From G963663315 sp963663315 (GTDB lineage Bacteria; Pseudomonadota; Gammaproteobacteria; Arenicellales; Poriferihabitantaceae), in contig OY760176.1 of NCBI GenBank assembly GCA_963663315.1, forward strand, positions 1,116,001 to 1,180,000: a stretch of 64,000 nucleotides of DNA. The letters run 5' to 3'. Below the pieces are notes generated by a model, which was not told the DNA's origin, did no database searches, and saw nothing but the letters and a program-made list of their open reading frames with translations. The translations under genes were made by a program, and so were the position numbers. Below, one piece after another: positions 16,948 to 26,991 of the stretch. Position 1 is the stretch's first letter. Every line of letters starts with the position of its first letter.

Positions 16948-18594
16948 TCAGGAATCAAGCCAGCAAAACTCCGGAAACTCGCAAGCGCCCAGACTTCCGA
17001 GCGGATTGGTAGGCATACCCTGTACGCGATTACTCACACCGTCAAGCACATTAATGTGCATTGGGATAATCATACCGGATTCCTGATTAACCAGGGTCTG
17101 TATTTCGCAGTACATCGCGTGACGCTTGTCCGGATCCAGTTCTGCAAGAGACAATTTAAGCAATTCGCCGACACGTTTATTTTCCCAGTAAGTGTCATTC
17201 CACGGGGCTTCGGGCGCAAATGCAATGGACAGCATGGAGTTCGCGGTTGGGCGCATATTCCAGCTCGTCACATTCAGCGGCTCGACCATCCATACCGCAC
17301 CCCAGTAACCATCGTTCGGGACCTTCTTGATGTTCAGGTCAAAACCGATTTTCGCGCAGTTTGCCTGAGCCAAAAGGCAGGCGTCGACGATACCGGCGCC
17401 CACAGGAGCAACGTATAGTTCTGCACTGGAATATCCGGACTTTCCAAAGTGATATTTCGCTTTATCCGGGTCGAACTCGCGTTGCGGCAACTCATGACAC
17501 CAATCAGCCCCATAGGCGCTCATAATCGGCTGGTCGTTACCTACGGAGCCGTGACCCTTCATAATTTTTTCAATAATGCGTTCGCGGTCCTGGATATATT
17601 GCAGGCCTTTGACAAAATCCGCATTATTGCCAGGTTCGGAATTTTTCAATGCGCAAATGCCATTATAGGCGCCTGCCGGCAATGATATTAAATGAACATT
17701 ATCCGCTGCTTCGATTTGTTTGATTGCTTTTGGATCAACATCGACTACCATTTCGAAACCACCCGAGACCAGAGCATTTACCCGCGCAATCGTGTCCGTG
17801 ATCGCCGTAATTTCGAGTGAATCCAGATTCGCGCCCTCCCGCCAGTAATTCTCGTTGCGTATGCTGATTGATTTCACACCAGGCTCAAAGGTTTCCATAG
17901 TGAATGGACCGGTGCCATTGCCATCCCCGGTTGAGCCATTTTTAATGACTTTTGATTGAAATAAACCCAGCAGGGTCGGCAAATCCGCATTCGGCGCGTG
18001 CATGATCGCTTTCACTTCATGGCTGTTCACCTTTTTCCACTCCTTGATTGAACTCACTACCTCCTTGATGACAGAAGTGGAATCCTCGCCCAGATGGCGA
18101 TTCATACTCCAGATGACATCATCGGCAGTAAACGGTGTACCATCATGGAAGTGGACGTTTTTGCGCAATTTGAACGTCCATTCAGTGGCGTTACTGTCAG
18201 GCTCAAAGGATTCCGCCAGTTCCGGTTGCGGGTTCATGTCATCATCCAGTTGACACAATCCGTTATAGTGCGCCCTGCCCCGTGCATAATCGATGGCTGT
18301 TGTGAACTGTGTAGGGTCCAACGCGTCACTCGGTCCATGCAGACTGAACGCGGCTCTTACCGCCCCTCCTTTCTTTGGTGTTTGCGCCATCGCGACGCCA
18401 CCGGTTGACAACAGATTTTGCGCCGCCACCATGGTGACTCCGGTGGCCATCATCAGTTTCAGGGTATCACGGCGGGTATAACCCTTAGCTATGACTCTCT
18501 CTACCAGCGCCTTGTCACCCTCATCAAGGTCGTTGAAAACAAGCTCGTCCGAAAAGACGCGATCACTACCATTCTTTCTGTTGATTTCTTTCAT
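16948..18594 (-). CDS. Tat-exported peptide ABC transporter substrate-binding protein (orphan)
   Basis: SBP_bac_5 family protein, 548 residues from the ATG at 18594; GAGGG lies about 9 bases before. The longer open frame upstream overlaps the next gene's end and is not supported. The N-terminus is unusual: about 40 polar residues, then a twin-arginine motif (YTRRDTLKLMM), a hydrophobic stretch and a likely cleavage after AMA. The mature part has VHFHDGTPFTADDV, a hallmark of the family. No permease or ATPase gene is adjacent, so it may feed one of the two peptide importers nearby or one elsewhere. Confidence 0.9.
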   Translation of the reverse strand: MKEINRKNGSDRVFSDELVFNDLDEGDKALVERVIAKGYTRRDTLKLMMATGVTMVAAQNLLSTGGVAMAQTPKKGGAVRAAFSLHGPSDALDPTQFTTAIDYARGRAHYNGLCQLDDDMNPQPELAESFEPDSNATEWTFKLRKNVHFHDGTPFTADDVIWSMNRHLGEDSTSVIKEVVSSIKEWKKVNSHEVKAIMHAPNADLPTLLGLFQSKVIKNGSTGDGNGTGPFTMETFEPGVKSISIRNENYWREGANLDSLEITAITDTIARVNALVSGGFEMVVDVDPKAIKQIEAADNVHLISLPAGAYNGICALKNSEPGNNADFVKGLQYIQDRERIIEKIMKGHGSVGNDQPIMSAYGADWCHELPQREFDPDKAKYHFGKSGYSSAELYVAPVGAGIVDACLLAQANCAKIGFDLNIKKVPNDGYWGAVWMVEPLNVTSWNMRPTANSMLSIAFAPEAPWNDTYWENKRVGELLKLSLAELDPDKRHAMYCEIQTLVNQESGMIIPMHINVLDGVSNRVQGMPTNPLGSLGACEFPEFCWLDS

Positions 18595-18715
18595 TTTACT
18601 GCCCTCTAGGTAATTATACCTCTGGTTTAAGATGTGGGACTTCCCGGAGTATGTCACTGCGAAGCGGTTTACTATGTCGGCTGATTTCGAAATTCCTCGG
18701 GTCATTCCACCGACA

Positions 18716-19666
18716 TTATACAGTAAATTCGACCCAATAGGGTCTGTGGTCTGAGCCGACCGCATCGACATCCACCCAGCATCTCTTGACTTTTGCGGCG
18801 AGCGCCGCATCAACAAAACAGTAATCCAGTCGCAGTGGAAAGCCCGGCATTCGGTCAGGCGGATCAGGCCACCAGGAAAACGGCTCGCCGATTCTTTCCT
18901 GCGCCACACTCCAGCTATCGACAAAACTTTGGGGATGCAGGCCACGACCGTAGATCGGGTCGGATTCGCCTGCAAACCGAACGTATTCACGGCTATCTTC
19001 GGCGCTATTGAAGTCACCCATGAAAATCGTGCCAACCGGGACCGGTAGTAAAGGTTCGCTATTATTCCAGTCCATCCGATTGATATATTCAGTCTCGATC
19101 CTGCAATTTGGGTTACCTGTATCCGCTGCCATCATTACGCTACCGCAGCGTTCAATCATTTCGTGCATCGCGAGCAGCGCATCAATCTGCATCAACCGTT
19201 CACGGGGTGACACCGCTGAAAGATGAAGTGAATAGATACGCAATGGCCCAACCGGCGTATTGATCACGGCTTCCAGCGCTCCCATGCTCATACTGATCAG
19301 GTTCACCGCCGCCAGTTGTGGCAGGATTAATGGCCGGGAGGATAAAATGGGCCAGCGTGAAAGCAGCATCGGACCAAATTGCCGACGACGATTGAGAATA
19401 TCACCGCTTTCAGTCTTTATGCTGGCATCGACATCAAATGCGGGGCAATATGACCAGTAGTATCCCTTCAGCAGTTCACCCAGCGCTTGCGGCTGATCCA
19501 GCATATCGGTGCGACACCAAAACCGTTCCACTTCCTGCAAGCAGATAATATCTGCACCATCCACCTCTCCGGCAATGCGTTTCAAGTCGCATCGCTGATC
19601 ACGCCCCACCCCGTACCGGATGTTATAGGTGACAATTTTCAAAGACGTCTTGCTCCTCAGCCCCAT
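18716..19666 (-). CDS. Endonuclease/exonuclease/phosphatase (EEP) family protein
   Basis: Protein of 316 residues with the EEP fold shared by DNase I, ExoIII and inositol-phosphate phosphatases. Visible motifs are KIVTYNIRYGVG at the N-terminus, CLQEVERF (metal-binding Glu), GDFNSAEDS and SDHRPYWVEF at the C-terminus (catalytic Asp-His). The ATG at 19666 overlaps the upstream hydantoinase gene by 44 bases and follows GGAGGAGG closely; a TTG at 19642, right before the first strand, is an alternative start. No signal peptide is seen. Substrate cannot be told. Confidence 0.82.
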   Translation of the reverse strand: MGLRSKTSLKIVTYNIRYGVGRDQRCDLKRIAGEVDGADIICLQEVERFWCRTDMLDQPQALGELLKGYYWSYCPAFDVDASIKTESGDILNRRRQFGPMLLSRWPILSSRPLILPQLAAVNLISMSMGALEAVINTPVGPLRIYSLHLSAVSPRERLMQIDALLAMHEMIERCGSVMMAADTGNPNCRIETEYINRMDWNNSEPLLPVPVGTIFMGDFNSAEDSREYVRFAGESDPIYGRGLHPQSFVDSWSVAQERIGEPFSWWPDPPDRMPGFPLRLDYCFVDAALAAKVKRCWVDVDAVGSDHRPYWVEFTV

Positions 19667-22600
19667 AACCTCCTCCCCCCGGAGTTTTGATAACCACCAC
19701 GTCTCCCGGCATCAGATCAATCTGGTCTGTTCCGGCAAGCGATGTTTGTGAACCATCAGCATGGATTACATGGTTTGATCCGACTTTTCCGGGCTGACCT
19801 CCATTCAAGCCGTAGGGTGGGATTTTCCTGTGACCGGAAATGATATTGGCAACCATGCTTTCGAGAAACCGTACTTTTCTGACAACGCCGTCACCGCCAT
19901 TGTATTTTCCCCTGCCACCGGAACCTTTTCGAATTTCAAAAGACTCCAGGATCACTGGAAATCGCCACTCAAGCACTTCGGGATCGGTCAATCTGGAGTT
20001 GGTCATGTGCGTGTGCACGGCATCGGCTCCGTGATGCCCCCGGACCGCACCCGCGCCACCACAGATGGTTTCATAATACTGATATTGATTATTGCCCCAG
20101 ATAAAATTGTTCATCGTGCCCTGGGCTGCGGCAACAGCTTTAACAGCTCCAAACAAGGTGTCGACGAGATACTGTGAGGTTTCAACATTGCCGGCAATCA
20201 CCGCAGCAGGATAGTGAGGGCTGATCATCGAATGATCGGGAATAATAATTTCCATCGGTTTCAGACAACCTTCATTCAAGGGAATATTGTCATCTACCAG
20301 ACATCGGAAAACGTATAGCACCGCAGCACGTACCACCGCAGTCGGCGCATTGAAATTTCCAGGATGCTGGGCACTGGTTCCGGTAAAATCCACTACTGCC
20401 TTACGGCTTGTCCGATCCACTTTGATTTTCACCGAAATCTGGTGGCCATCATCCATTTTATAAGTAAATTCCCCATCTTCCATGACACCGAGCAGACGGC
20501 GGACAGATTCTTCGGCATTATCCTGAACATGTTTCATGTAAGCATGAACGGTCGCTACACCATAGTGTTCGGTCATCTTGACCAGTTCCCTGACACCCGT
20601 CTCACAAGCCGCCAGTTGCGCCTTGAAATCAGCAATATTCATCTCCGGGTTGCGAGCGGGCCAAGTCCCGCTGGTCAGTAAACTGTATATTTCTTTTTCC
20701 AGGAACAGATCGTTTTCAACCAGTTTCACATTGTCGATTACCACGCCTTCCTGTTCGATACTGGTTGAATCGGCAGGCGCTGAACCGGGAGTTTTTCCAC
20801 CTATGTCGGCATGGTGTCCCCGCGTGGCAACATAAAAAAGAATCTTGCCCTGCTCGGCAAACACAGGCTTGATAATGGTTACGTCCGGTAAATGAGTCCC
20901 TCCGTTGTAAGGCGCGTTCAGTATGTAGGCATCGCCAGGAAGAATACAGCCTGCCCTTTCGCGTATGACGGTTTTAATGCTTTCTCCCATGGAGCCGAGA
21001 TGCACAGGCATGTGGGGGGCATTGGCAACCAGTGCGCCTTCTGCATCAAAAATAGCGCAGGAAAAATCAAGTCGCTCCTTGATATTCACCGATGCCGCTG
21101 TATTTTCCAGCACAAAACCCATCTGTTCTGCGATCGACATAAACAGATTGTTGAATATTTCCAGCATTACCGGATCTACTTGCGTACCAATGGCTTTTGT
21201 TTCCGCGCGTTCCAGGTAACGCTCAAGAATCAGGTTATTGTCCGGCTTCAGCACAGCCCGCCAGCCCGGCTCGACTACAATGGTTGCGGTTGGATCGAGG
21301 ACCACCGCCGGTCCGTTGACCGCCTGCTCCATAACCAGCGAGGTTCGCTGATAAAACGGCGTGTCGATCCATTGATCCTCCATGTAGCATTTCCTGATCG
21401 CGTCCGGATTTGCATGCCCTTTTGAATCTTCGCCCTGGTTGCACGGGTTTTCAATTTTCGAAGGTCTGGCAGCGGATATCACTTCTACCTGAATTGACTC
21501 TACGATCATTTGCTTATCCGCAGAGATAAATCCAAAACGCATCTGATGAACTTGTTCAAACCGGGCCCGGACCTGATTCAGATCACCATGGGGTACAATC
21601 AGTGCAGTATCCGACCCTTGGTAGCGGATGTGCAGCAATCGATTGAACGACTGGCTTTCACATGGATCACGTTGCTGCTTCAGTTCCTCAATGCCGCTGT
21701 TTTGCAATTGGTCGAGCCTGTTACTTAATTCTTCGACCAGCACTTGATCCAGCGCCGCTTCAACCGCCTGTTGCCGGTCTGTCACCGTATCCGCCAGACC
21801 CATCCCGTAAGCGGACAAAACCCCGGCGAACGGGTGAACCAATATGGTTTTCATTGCCAGAGCATCTGCTACCAGACAGGCATGTTGTCCGCCAGCGCCA
21901 CCGAAACAACACAGTGTGTAGTCCGATACATCGTATCCTCGCTGCACAGAGATTTTCTTGATCGCGTTGGCCATGTTTTCAACTGCTATCGACAAGAATC
22001 CGGCCGCCACCGCTTCAGGGCTGCGCTGATCCCCGGTATCGTCCCTGATTCGTAATGCCAGCAGTTCAAATTCATCTTTTACCCTGCCCGCATCAAGCGG
22101 CAGATCTGCACTCTCACCAAATACATTGGGGAACAGATCAGGCTGCAGCTTTCCAACCATGACATTACAATCGGTGATCGCCAAAGGACCGCGATTTCGG
22201 TAACAGGCAGGTCCGGGACTGGCGCCTGCTGAATCAGGTCCTACCCGGAAACGCGCACCGTCAAAATGAAGGATCGAGCCTCCTCCGGCAGCCACAGTAT
22301 GAATCAGCATCATCGGGGCGCGTAATCGAATACCTGCAACATGCGTTTCAAATACTTTCTCGAACTCACCATTGTAGTGGCTGACATCGGTAGACGTGCC
22401 GCCCATATCGAAGCCGACCACCTTGTCAATATTGATCACTTCGCTCACCCGCGCCATACCCACTACACCGCCCGCAGGTCCTGAAAGAATGGCGTCTTTT
22501 CCCTGGAAGAACCTCGCGTCGGTAAGCCCACCGTTGGATTGCATGAACATGAGCTTGCCGTTGTGCCGTTCCAGGCCGTCCAGTTCCGACCCGACCTGAT

Positions 22601-23309
22601 TGACATAGCGCCGTAAAATCGGTGACAGATAAGCATCCACGACTGTCGTATCGCCGCGTGGTACGAACTTCATCAGAGGGCTGACCTGATGACTGACGGA
22701 AATCTGGGCATAGCCGATTTCCTGCGCCAGCTTCTGCAAAACGAGTTCATGCCGGTGATAGCGATATCCATGCATCAGCACGATCGCAACGCATCGAAGT
22801 CCCTTGTCAAAATATTGCTGCAGGTCCGCTCTCGCCCGCTCCTGATCCAGTTCGACCAGAATATTGCCATGGACATCAATTCGTTCATCAATTTCCAGGA
22901 CATCGCAATAGAGCATTTCCGGCAATTGAATATTCAATGCGAACAGATCAGGGCGCGTCTGGTAACCGATACGCAACTGATCCTTGAACCCCCGGGTTGT
23001 GACCAGAAGCGTATCCTCTCCCTGCCTCTCCAGCAAGGCATTGGTGGCCACTGTTGTTCCCATCTTGACGGCAGCGATGCGGCTGGTATCGAGTCTGCCG
23101 GAAGATTTCACCCCCAGAATGTCCCGGATACCCTGAATCGCGGCATCAAGATATTGTCCAGGATTTTCCGATAACAATTTATGCGTGACCACACCCCCAT
23201 CGGGTCGCCTGGCGACAACATCCGTAAACGTGCCTCCCCGGTCAATCCAGAATTCCCATTTACCCGTATCGGGTGTGTCAACCGCATCCGAAATAGAGCT
23301 GTTTTTCAT
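19623..23309 (-). CDS. 5-oxoprolinase / hydantoinase, fused A and B subunits
   Basis: A 1228-residue protein joining HyuA-type (about residues 15-700) and HyuB-type (about 710-1220) halves, the architecture of eukaryotic-type ATP-dependent 5-oxoprolinase. Motifs: FWIDRGGTFTDVVARRPDGG at the N-terminus, GGTSTDVSHY and CFGGAGGQHACLVAD in the ATPase half, NAPYNGGTHLPDVT in the B half and TPGGGGYG at the end. It would open 5-oxoproline to glutamate using ATP. The nearby glutathione synthetase gene fits a role in the gamma-glutamyl cycle, but hydantoin or another lactam cannot be excluded. It follows a GmhA-like gene by 49 bases. Confidence 0.88.
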   Translation of the reverse strand: MKNSSISDAVDTPDTGKWEFWIDRGGTFTDVVARRPDGGVVTHKLLSENPGQYLDAAIQGIRDILGVKSSGRLDTSRIAAVKMGTTVATNALLERQGEDTLLVTTRGFKDQLRIGYQTRPDLFALNIQLPEMLYCDVLEIDERIDVHGNILVELDQERARADLQQYFDKGLRCVAIVLMHGYRYHRHELVLQKLAQEIGYAQISVSHQVSPLMKFVPRGDTTVVDAYLSPILRRYVNQVGSELDGLERHNGKLMFMQSNGGLTDARFFQGKDAILSGPAGGVVGMARVSEVINIDKVVGFDMGGTSTDVSHYNGEFEKVFETHVAGIRLRAPMMLIHTVAAGGGSILHFDGARFRVGPDSAGASPGPACYRNRGPLAITDCNVMVGKLQPDLFPNVFGESADLPLDAGRVKDEFELLALRIRDDTGDQRSPEAVAAGFLSIAVENMANAIKKISVQRGYDVSDYTLCCFGGAGGQHACLVADALAMKTILVHPFAGVLSAYGMGLADTVTDRQQAVEAALDQVLVEELSNRLDQLQNSGIEELKQQRDPCESQSFNRLLHIRYQGSDTALIVPHGDLNQVRARFEQVHQMRFGFISADKQMIVESIQVEVISAARPSKIENPCNQGEDSKGHANPDAIRKCYMEDQWIDTPFYQRTSLVMEQAVNGPAVVLDPTATIVVEPGWRAVLKPDNNLILERYLERAETKAIGTQVDPVMLEIFNNLFMSIAEQMGFVLENTAASVNIKERLDFSCAIFDAEGALVANAPHMPVHLGSMGESIKTVIRERAGCILPGDAYILNAPYNGGTHLPDVTIIKPVFAEQGKILFYVATRGHHADIGGKTPGSAPADSTSIEQEGVVIDNVKLVENDLFLEKEIYSLLTSGTWPARNPEMNIADFKAQLAACETGVRELVKMTEHYGVATVHAYMKHVQDNAEESVRRLLGVMEDGEFTYKMDDGHQISVKIKVDRTSRKAVVDFTGTSAQHPGNFNAPTAVVRAAVLYVFRCLVDDNIPLNEGCLKPMEIIIPDHSMISPHYPAAVIAGNVETSQYLVDTLFGAVKAVAAAQGTMNNFIWGNNQYQYYETICGGAGAVRGHHGADAVHTHMTNSRLTDPEVLEWRFPVILESFEIRKGSGGRGKYNGGDGVVRKVRFLESMVANIISGHRKIPPYGLNGGQPGKVGSNHVIHADGSQTSLAGTDQIDLMPGDVVVIKTPGGGGYGAEEQDVFENCHL

Positions 23310-23358
23310 CGATATTCAGATCGGAAAGTGATACACAATAACTGAAGAAGCGCAGCGA

Positions 23359-23946
23359 TTAATAATTTTCAGGAAAGAGCGAGCGTTCTATCAACTCGAT
23401 CATGATGTGCAGTACCTTGATATGCAGTTCCTGTATTTTGTCCGCATACGGATAATCAATGGTATGGATGTCGACCGTGGCAAGCCTGCCCAGTGGAGAA
23501 TTTTCACGGCCGGTCAGACTGACGACCGCGACACCCCGGGATCGGGCAAATTCAGCGGCTTTGACCACGTTGGCGCTCTGCCCACTGGTACTGATCGCGA
23601 CCAGCGCGTCTCCCGGTTTTGCCCTGGCTTCAAGATATCGTGAAAACACCTGTTCATAGCCAAAATCATTGGCGACACAGGACAGATGCCCGGGATCACT
23701 GATGGCAGTGGCCGCCAATCCGGGGCGGTCGTTCCGGTAGCGTCCGGTCAGTTCTTCCGCAAAATGCATGGCATCGGACATTGAACCTCCATTACCGCAA
23801 CTGTAAACCGCGTTTCCGTTTCTCAATGAGGAAATGATCAGTTCGGCGCCCTGGGTAATAGCAGAGATCTTGCGCTCATCGCATAAGAAACTTTCCAGGG
23901 CTCTTTTTGATTCGTTGAGCGAAGCCAATACCCGGGTTTTCATCAT
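23359..23946 (-). CDS. gmhA: Phosphoheptose isomerase-like SIS protein (GmhA/DiaA type)
   Basis: Protein of 195 residues from the ATG at 23946, which has GGAGG at good spacing; an earlier ATG at 23973 overlaps the previous gene and lacks this. The SIS domain is clear: SCGNGGSMSDAMHFAEELTG, ISDPGHLSCVANDFG and ISTSGQSANVVKAAEFA closely follow E. coli GmhA. This enzyme converts sedoheptulose 7-phosphate to D-glycero-D-manno-heptose 7-phosphate for lipopolysaccharide core. DiaA-type replication factors share the fold, but the GmhA-like motifs and ending favour the isomerase. Confidence 0.85.
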   Translation of the reverse strand: MMKTRVLASLNESKRALESFLCDERKISAITQGAELIISSLRNGNAVYSCGNGGSMSDAMHFAEELTGRYRNDRPGLAATAISDPGHLSCVANDFGYEQVFSRYLEARAKPGDALVAISTSGQSANVVKAAEFARSRGVAVVSLTGRENSPLGRLATVDIHTIDYPYADKIQELHIKVLHIMIELIERSLFPENY

Positions 23947-23969
23947 TCCCGCCTCCATATTTCCAGCTT

Positions 23970-24890
23970 TCATTTTTCCAGCGCCGAGATTATTTGATGG
24001 TGGTAGTCAGCCTGATCGAATCTGCTCATTTCCTGCAATCCGGTAGGGCTGGTCACATTCACTTCAATAAGCTGGCCGCCAATGATGTCTATTCCGGCAA
24101 GGAATATCCCCTGCTCAACCAGACCGGGTTCAAGCGCCGCACAGATTTCCAGGTCACGGGCATTCAGTTTTGTCGGGTTCGCCGTTCCGCCTGCATCCAT
24201 ATTGTTCAATTCAACGCCATCGGCATGAACGCGCAGGATTGTACCCAACGGTTTACCATTGAGCAACAGGATTCTTTTATCCCCTTCTGCCGCCGCTGGC
24301 AGATACTGCTGGGCAATCACCCAGTGTTTACCCGCATGGGTCGCTTCCAGTATTTTCGAGGGATCTTCACCGTGATCATAAAAAACGATTCCCTTGCCGC
24401 CAAATCCATCTATCGGTTTAACCGTCACTCTGCCAAATTCTTCGGCCATGGATCGAATCACATCGACGTCGGCGGTCACCCGGGTCCGCGGGGTAAAATC
24501 GGGGAAATACAATGCGGCCAACTTCTCATTCCAGTTTCGTATCCCTTCAGGCCGGTTTAATACCCGGGTACCGGCTGGCAGGCAGTCCAGCATCAGCGTC
24601 GTATAAAAATACCTGCGATCGAACGGAGGATCGGTTCTGACCCAGACCGCGTCCATCTCCGACAGGGGGGTCGACTCCTGCCCTGAAACCGTAAAGGGTC
24701 GATCCATATCGTCATGCACGTCCACCCAGGTCACGGTCGCTTTCAGGTCATCATGGTCCAGCCACAGTTGCTGCTGATCGAGGTGGCAGACCCGGTGCCC
24801 GCGCTCGGAACAGGCAAGCATCAGGAAATAGCTGGTATCTTTCCAGGGCTTTACGGATTCCAGCGGGTCCATGATAAAGGCGTGCTTCAT
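23970..24890 (-). CDS. gshB: Glutathione synthetase
   Basis: Protein of 306 residues with the GshB plan: N-terminal 'FIMDPLESVKPWKDTSYFLM' (binding of the gamma-glutamylcysteine end), AVWVRTDPPFDRRYFY, then an ATP-grasp domain with VTVKPIDGFGGKGI and a metal-binding stretch ending IDIIGGQLIEVNVTSPTG. It adds glycine to gamma-glutamylcysteine. It lies 15 bases after prpE and 23 before the GmhA-like gene, all in the same direction. gshA is not in the window. Confidence 0.95.
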   Translation of the reverse strand: MKHAFIMDPLESVKPWKDTSYFLMLACSERGHRVCHLDQQQLWLDHDDLKATVTWVDVHDDMDRPFTVSGQESTPLSEMDAVWVRTDPPFDRRYFYTTLMLDCLPAGTRVLNRPEGIRNWNEKLAALYFPDFTPRTRVTADVDVIRSMAEEFGRVTVKPIDGFGGKGIVFYDHGEDPSKILEATHAGKHWVIAQQYLPAAAEGDKRILLLNGKPLGTILRVHADGVELNNMDAGGTANPTKLNARDLEICAALEPGLVEQGIFLAGIDIIGGQLIEVNVTSPTGLQEMSRFDQADYHHQIISALEK

Positions 24891-24905
24891 CTCGCAATCC
24901 GGATT

Positions 24906-26798
24906 TCAGCCTTGGGCGTATCCCAGCGATTGCAGATTTTGCGTGATCTCATCGAGTATTGCCGGATCATCAATGGTGGCCGGCATTTTCCAGGGGGAGT
25001 TGTCCGCAATTTTCTTCATGGTGCCGCGCAGGATTTTACCTGATCTCGTTTTCGGCAGCCGCTTCACCACAGTAACCAATTTGAATGCGGCGACCGGGCC
25101 GATTTTATCGCGCACAAGCTGGATACATTCGCTGATTATTTCCTCGTCGCCACGCTCTACCCCGAAGCTGAGCACCACGCAACCGAGAGGCAATTCACCT
25201 TTCAGGACGTCGTTCACACCCATCACTGCACACTCGGCCACCTCTGGATGTCCAGCCAGTACTTCCTCTATCGCTCCGGTAGACAGTCGATGCCCTGCGA
25301 CATTAATCACGTCATCGGTGCGCGACATCACATAGACATAGCCATCTTCATCAATATAACCCGCATCTCCGGTTTCATAGTAACCTTCGAAGTTCTTCAT
25401 ATAAGAGTCCAGATATCGTTGCCTTGCATTCCATAGTGTCGGAAAAGTACCTGGGGGCAAGGGCAATCTGGCCACCAGCGAACCGATATCGCCTTTACCG
25501 ACTTCCTTGCCGTTTTCGTCCAGCGCCTTCAACCGCCATCCGGGTACCGGGCGGGTGGGTGAGCCTTCCTTGACCGGAAGCGGTTCTATACCCAGACAGT
25601 TTGCACAAATCGACCAGCCGGTTTCTGTTTGCCACCAGTGATCAATAACCGGGACGCCCAGTTTATCTTTTGCCCAGTTGAGGGTATCCGGGTCAGTACG
25701 CTCACCGGCCAAAAACAATGTCTGCAAACAGGAAATATCATATTTGCCGATATGATCGCCATTGGGGTCCTCTTTCTTGATCGCGCGAAACGCGGTCGGC
25801 GCGGTGAACAGGACCTTGACATTATGTTCGGAAATCACCCTCCAGAAAACCCCGGCGTCCGGTGTTCCCACAGGTTTGCCTTCGTATACGACAGTCGTAT
25901 TGCCATTGAACAACGGCGCATAAACAATATAGGAATGCCCGACCACCCAGCCCACATCCGAGGCCGTCCAGTAAACATCGCCGGGCTCGACGTTGTAAAT
26001 ATTCTTCATCGACCATTTCAACGCGACGATCCCGCCCCCTGTGTCCCGGACCACACCCTTTGGCTGTCCGGTAGTGCCCGAAGTGTAAAGGATGTAAAGC
26101 GGGTCGGTCGCCGCTACGGGAACACAATCCGCCTCTTCTGATTTTTCAACGGCATCGTACCAATCCACATCACGGCCATCGATCATGGTCGCCCTGGCCT
26201 GGGGCCGTTGAATGACAATACAATGCCTGGGTTTGTGTTCAGACAATTCAATCGCCTGGTCCAGCAATGGTTTGTACTCGACAATCCGGCCCGGTTCCAG
26301 ACCGCAGGAAGCGGACACAATCACTTTTGGCTGGCAGTCGTCAATTCGAACTGCCAGTTCATTCGAAGCGAAACCGCCAAAGACGACCGAATGAACCGCG
26401 CCGATTCTGGCGCAAGCCAGCATGCCGATGGCCGCCTCGGGGATCATCGGCATATACAGGATGACCCGGTCTCCGTATTCGACGCCATGGTCGCGCAATA
26501 CGCCGGCGAATCGCGCCACCCGGCTTCTTAATTCATGATACGTGATTTTCTGCTGGCTTTCGGTGATCGGACTGTCATGGATGATGGCAAGCTGATCCCC
26601 CCTGCCCTGTTCAACATGCAAGTCAACCGCGTTGTAACAAACATTGGTCAGGCCACCAGAAAACCAGCGGTAAAACGGCGCATCGGAGTCATCCAGCACC
26701 TTGTCCCATTTTTTATACCAGTGCACATTTTCCGCAATTTCACCCCAGAATGCTTCGGGGTTTTCGCTCGCATAATTATAAATTTCATCAAATTTCAT
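24906..26798 (-). CDS. prpE: Propionyl-CoA synthetase (AMP-forming)
   Basis: Adenylate-forming CoA ligase of 630 residues. Motifs: YTSGTTGQPKGVV (P-loop), RDTGGGIVALKWSMKNIY, which is characteristic of PrpE rather than acetyl-CoA synthetase, WWQTETGW, and the acylation-site LPKTRSGKILRGTMKK near the C-terminus. The length fits PrpE. It activates propionate, for example from odd-chain or branched amino-acid breakdown. No methylcitrate genes are adjacent. Acetate as an alternative substrate is possible. Confidence 0.88.
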   Translation of the reverse strand: MKFDEIYNYASENPEAFWGEIAENVHWYKKWDKVLDDSDAPFYRWFSGGLTNVCYNAVDLHVEQGRGDQLAIIHDSPITESQQKITYHELRSRVARFAGVLRDHGVEYGDRVILYMPMIPEAAIGMLACARIGAVHSVVFGGFASNELAVRIDDCQPKVIVSASCGLEPGRIVEYKPLLDQAIELSEHKPRHCIVIQRPQARATMIDGRDVDWYDAVEKSEEADCVPVAATDPLYILYTSGTTGQPKGVVRDTGGGIVALKWSMKNIYNVEPGDVYWTASDVGWVVGHSYIVYAPLFNGNTTVVYEGKPVGTPDAGVFWRVISEHNVKVLFTAPTAFRAIKKEDPNGDHIGKYDISCLQTLFLAGERTDPDTLNWAKDKLGVPVIDHWWQTETGWSICANCLGIEPLPVKEGSPTRPVPGWRLKALDENGKEVGKGDIGSLVARLPLPPGTFPTLWNARQRYLDSYMKNFEGYYETGDAGYIDEDGYVYVMSRTDDVINVAGHRLSTGAIEEVLAGHPEVAECAVMGVNDVLKGELPLGCVVLSFGVERGDEEIISECIQLVRDKIGPVAAFKLVTVVKRLPKTRSGKILRGTMKKIADNSPWKMPATIDDPAILDEITQNLQSLGYAQG

Positions 26799-26820
26799 CT
26801 AACTAATCCGGTCAAACGAC

Positions 26821-26898
26821 TGTCGTGTACAGCCTGAAAAAGAACGGCATTGCCGTCCGCACGACACCATACACTCTGGAACAAGTGTCGTGTACAGC
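26821..26898. promoter_or_regulatory. Repeat-rich divergent promoter region between prpE and trxB
   Basis: The 13-mer TGTCGTGTACAGC occurs at 26821-26833 and again at 26886-26898, 65 bases apart. An inverted CACGACA lies between them (26860-26866), and ACGGCA-T-TGCCGT (26844-26856) is a near-palindrome. The array fills most of the 193-base gap between two divergent genes and looks like binding sites for a regulator. Confidence 0.4.
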
Positions 26899-26991
26899 AT
26901 CAGGTTCGACTATTGTAAAAGATTCCCGGGTTGTTTGTGCGTCTGTGATTGAATATGATTTATCATTCTCCAAACTGATCGGAACAAATAC

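Noticed and set aside
18595..19035. An N-terminal extension of the Tat-exported binding protein by about 147 residues
   Set aside because: The extension overlaps the EEP-family gene on the same strand, has no homology and would bury the Tat signal; the ATG at 18594 has a ribosome site.
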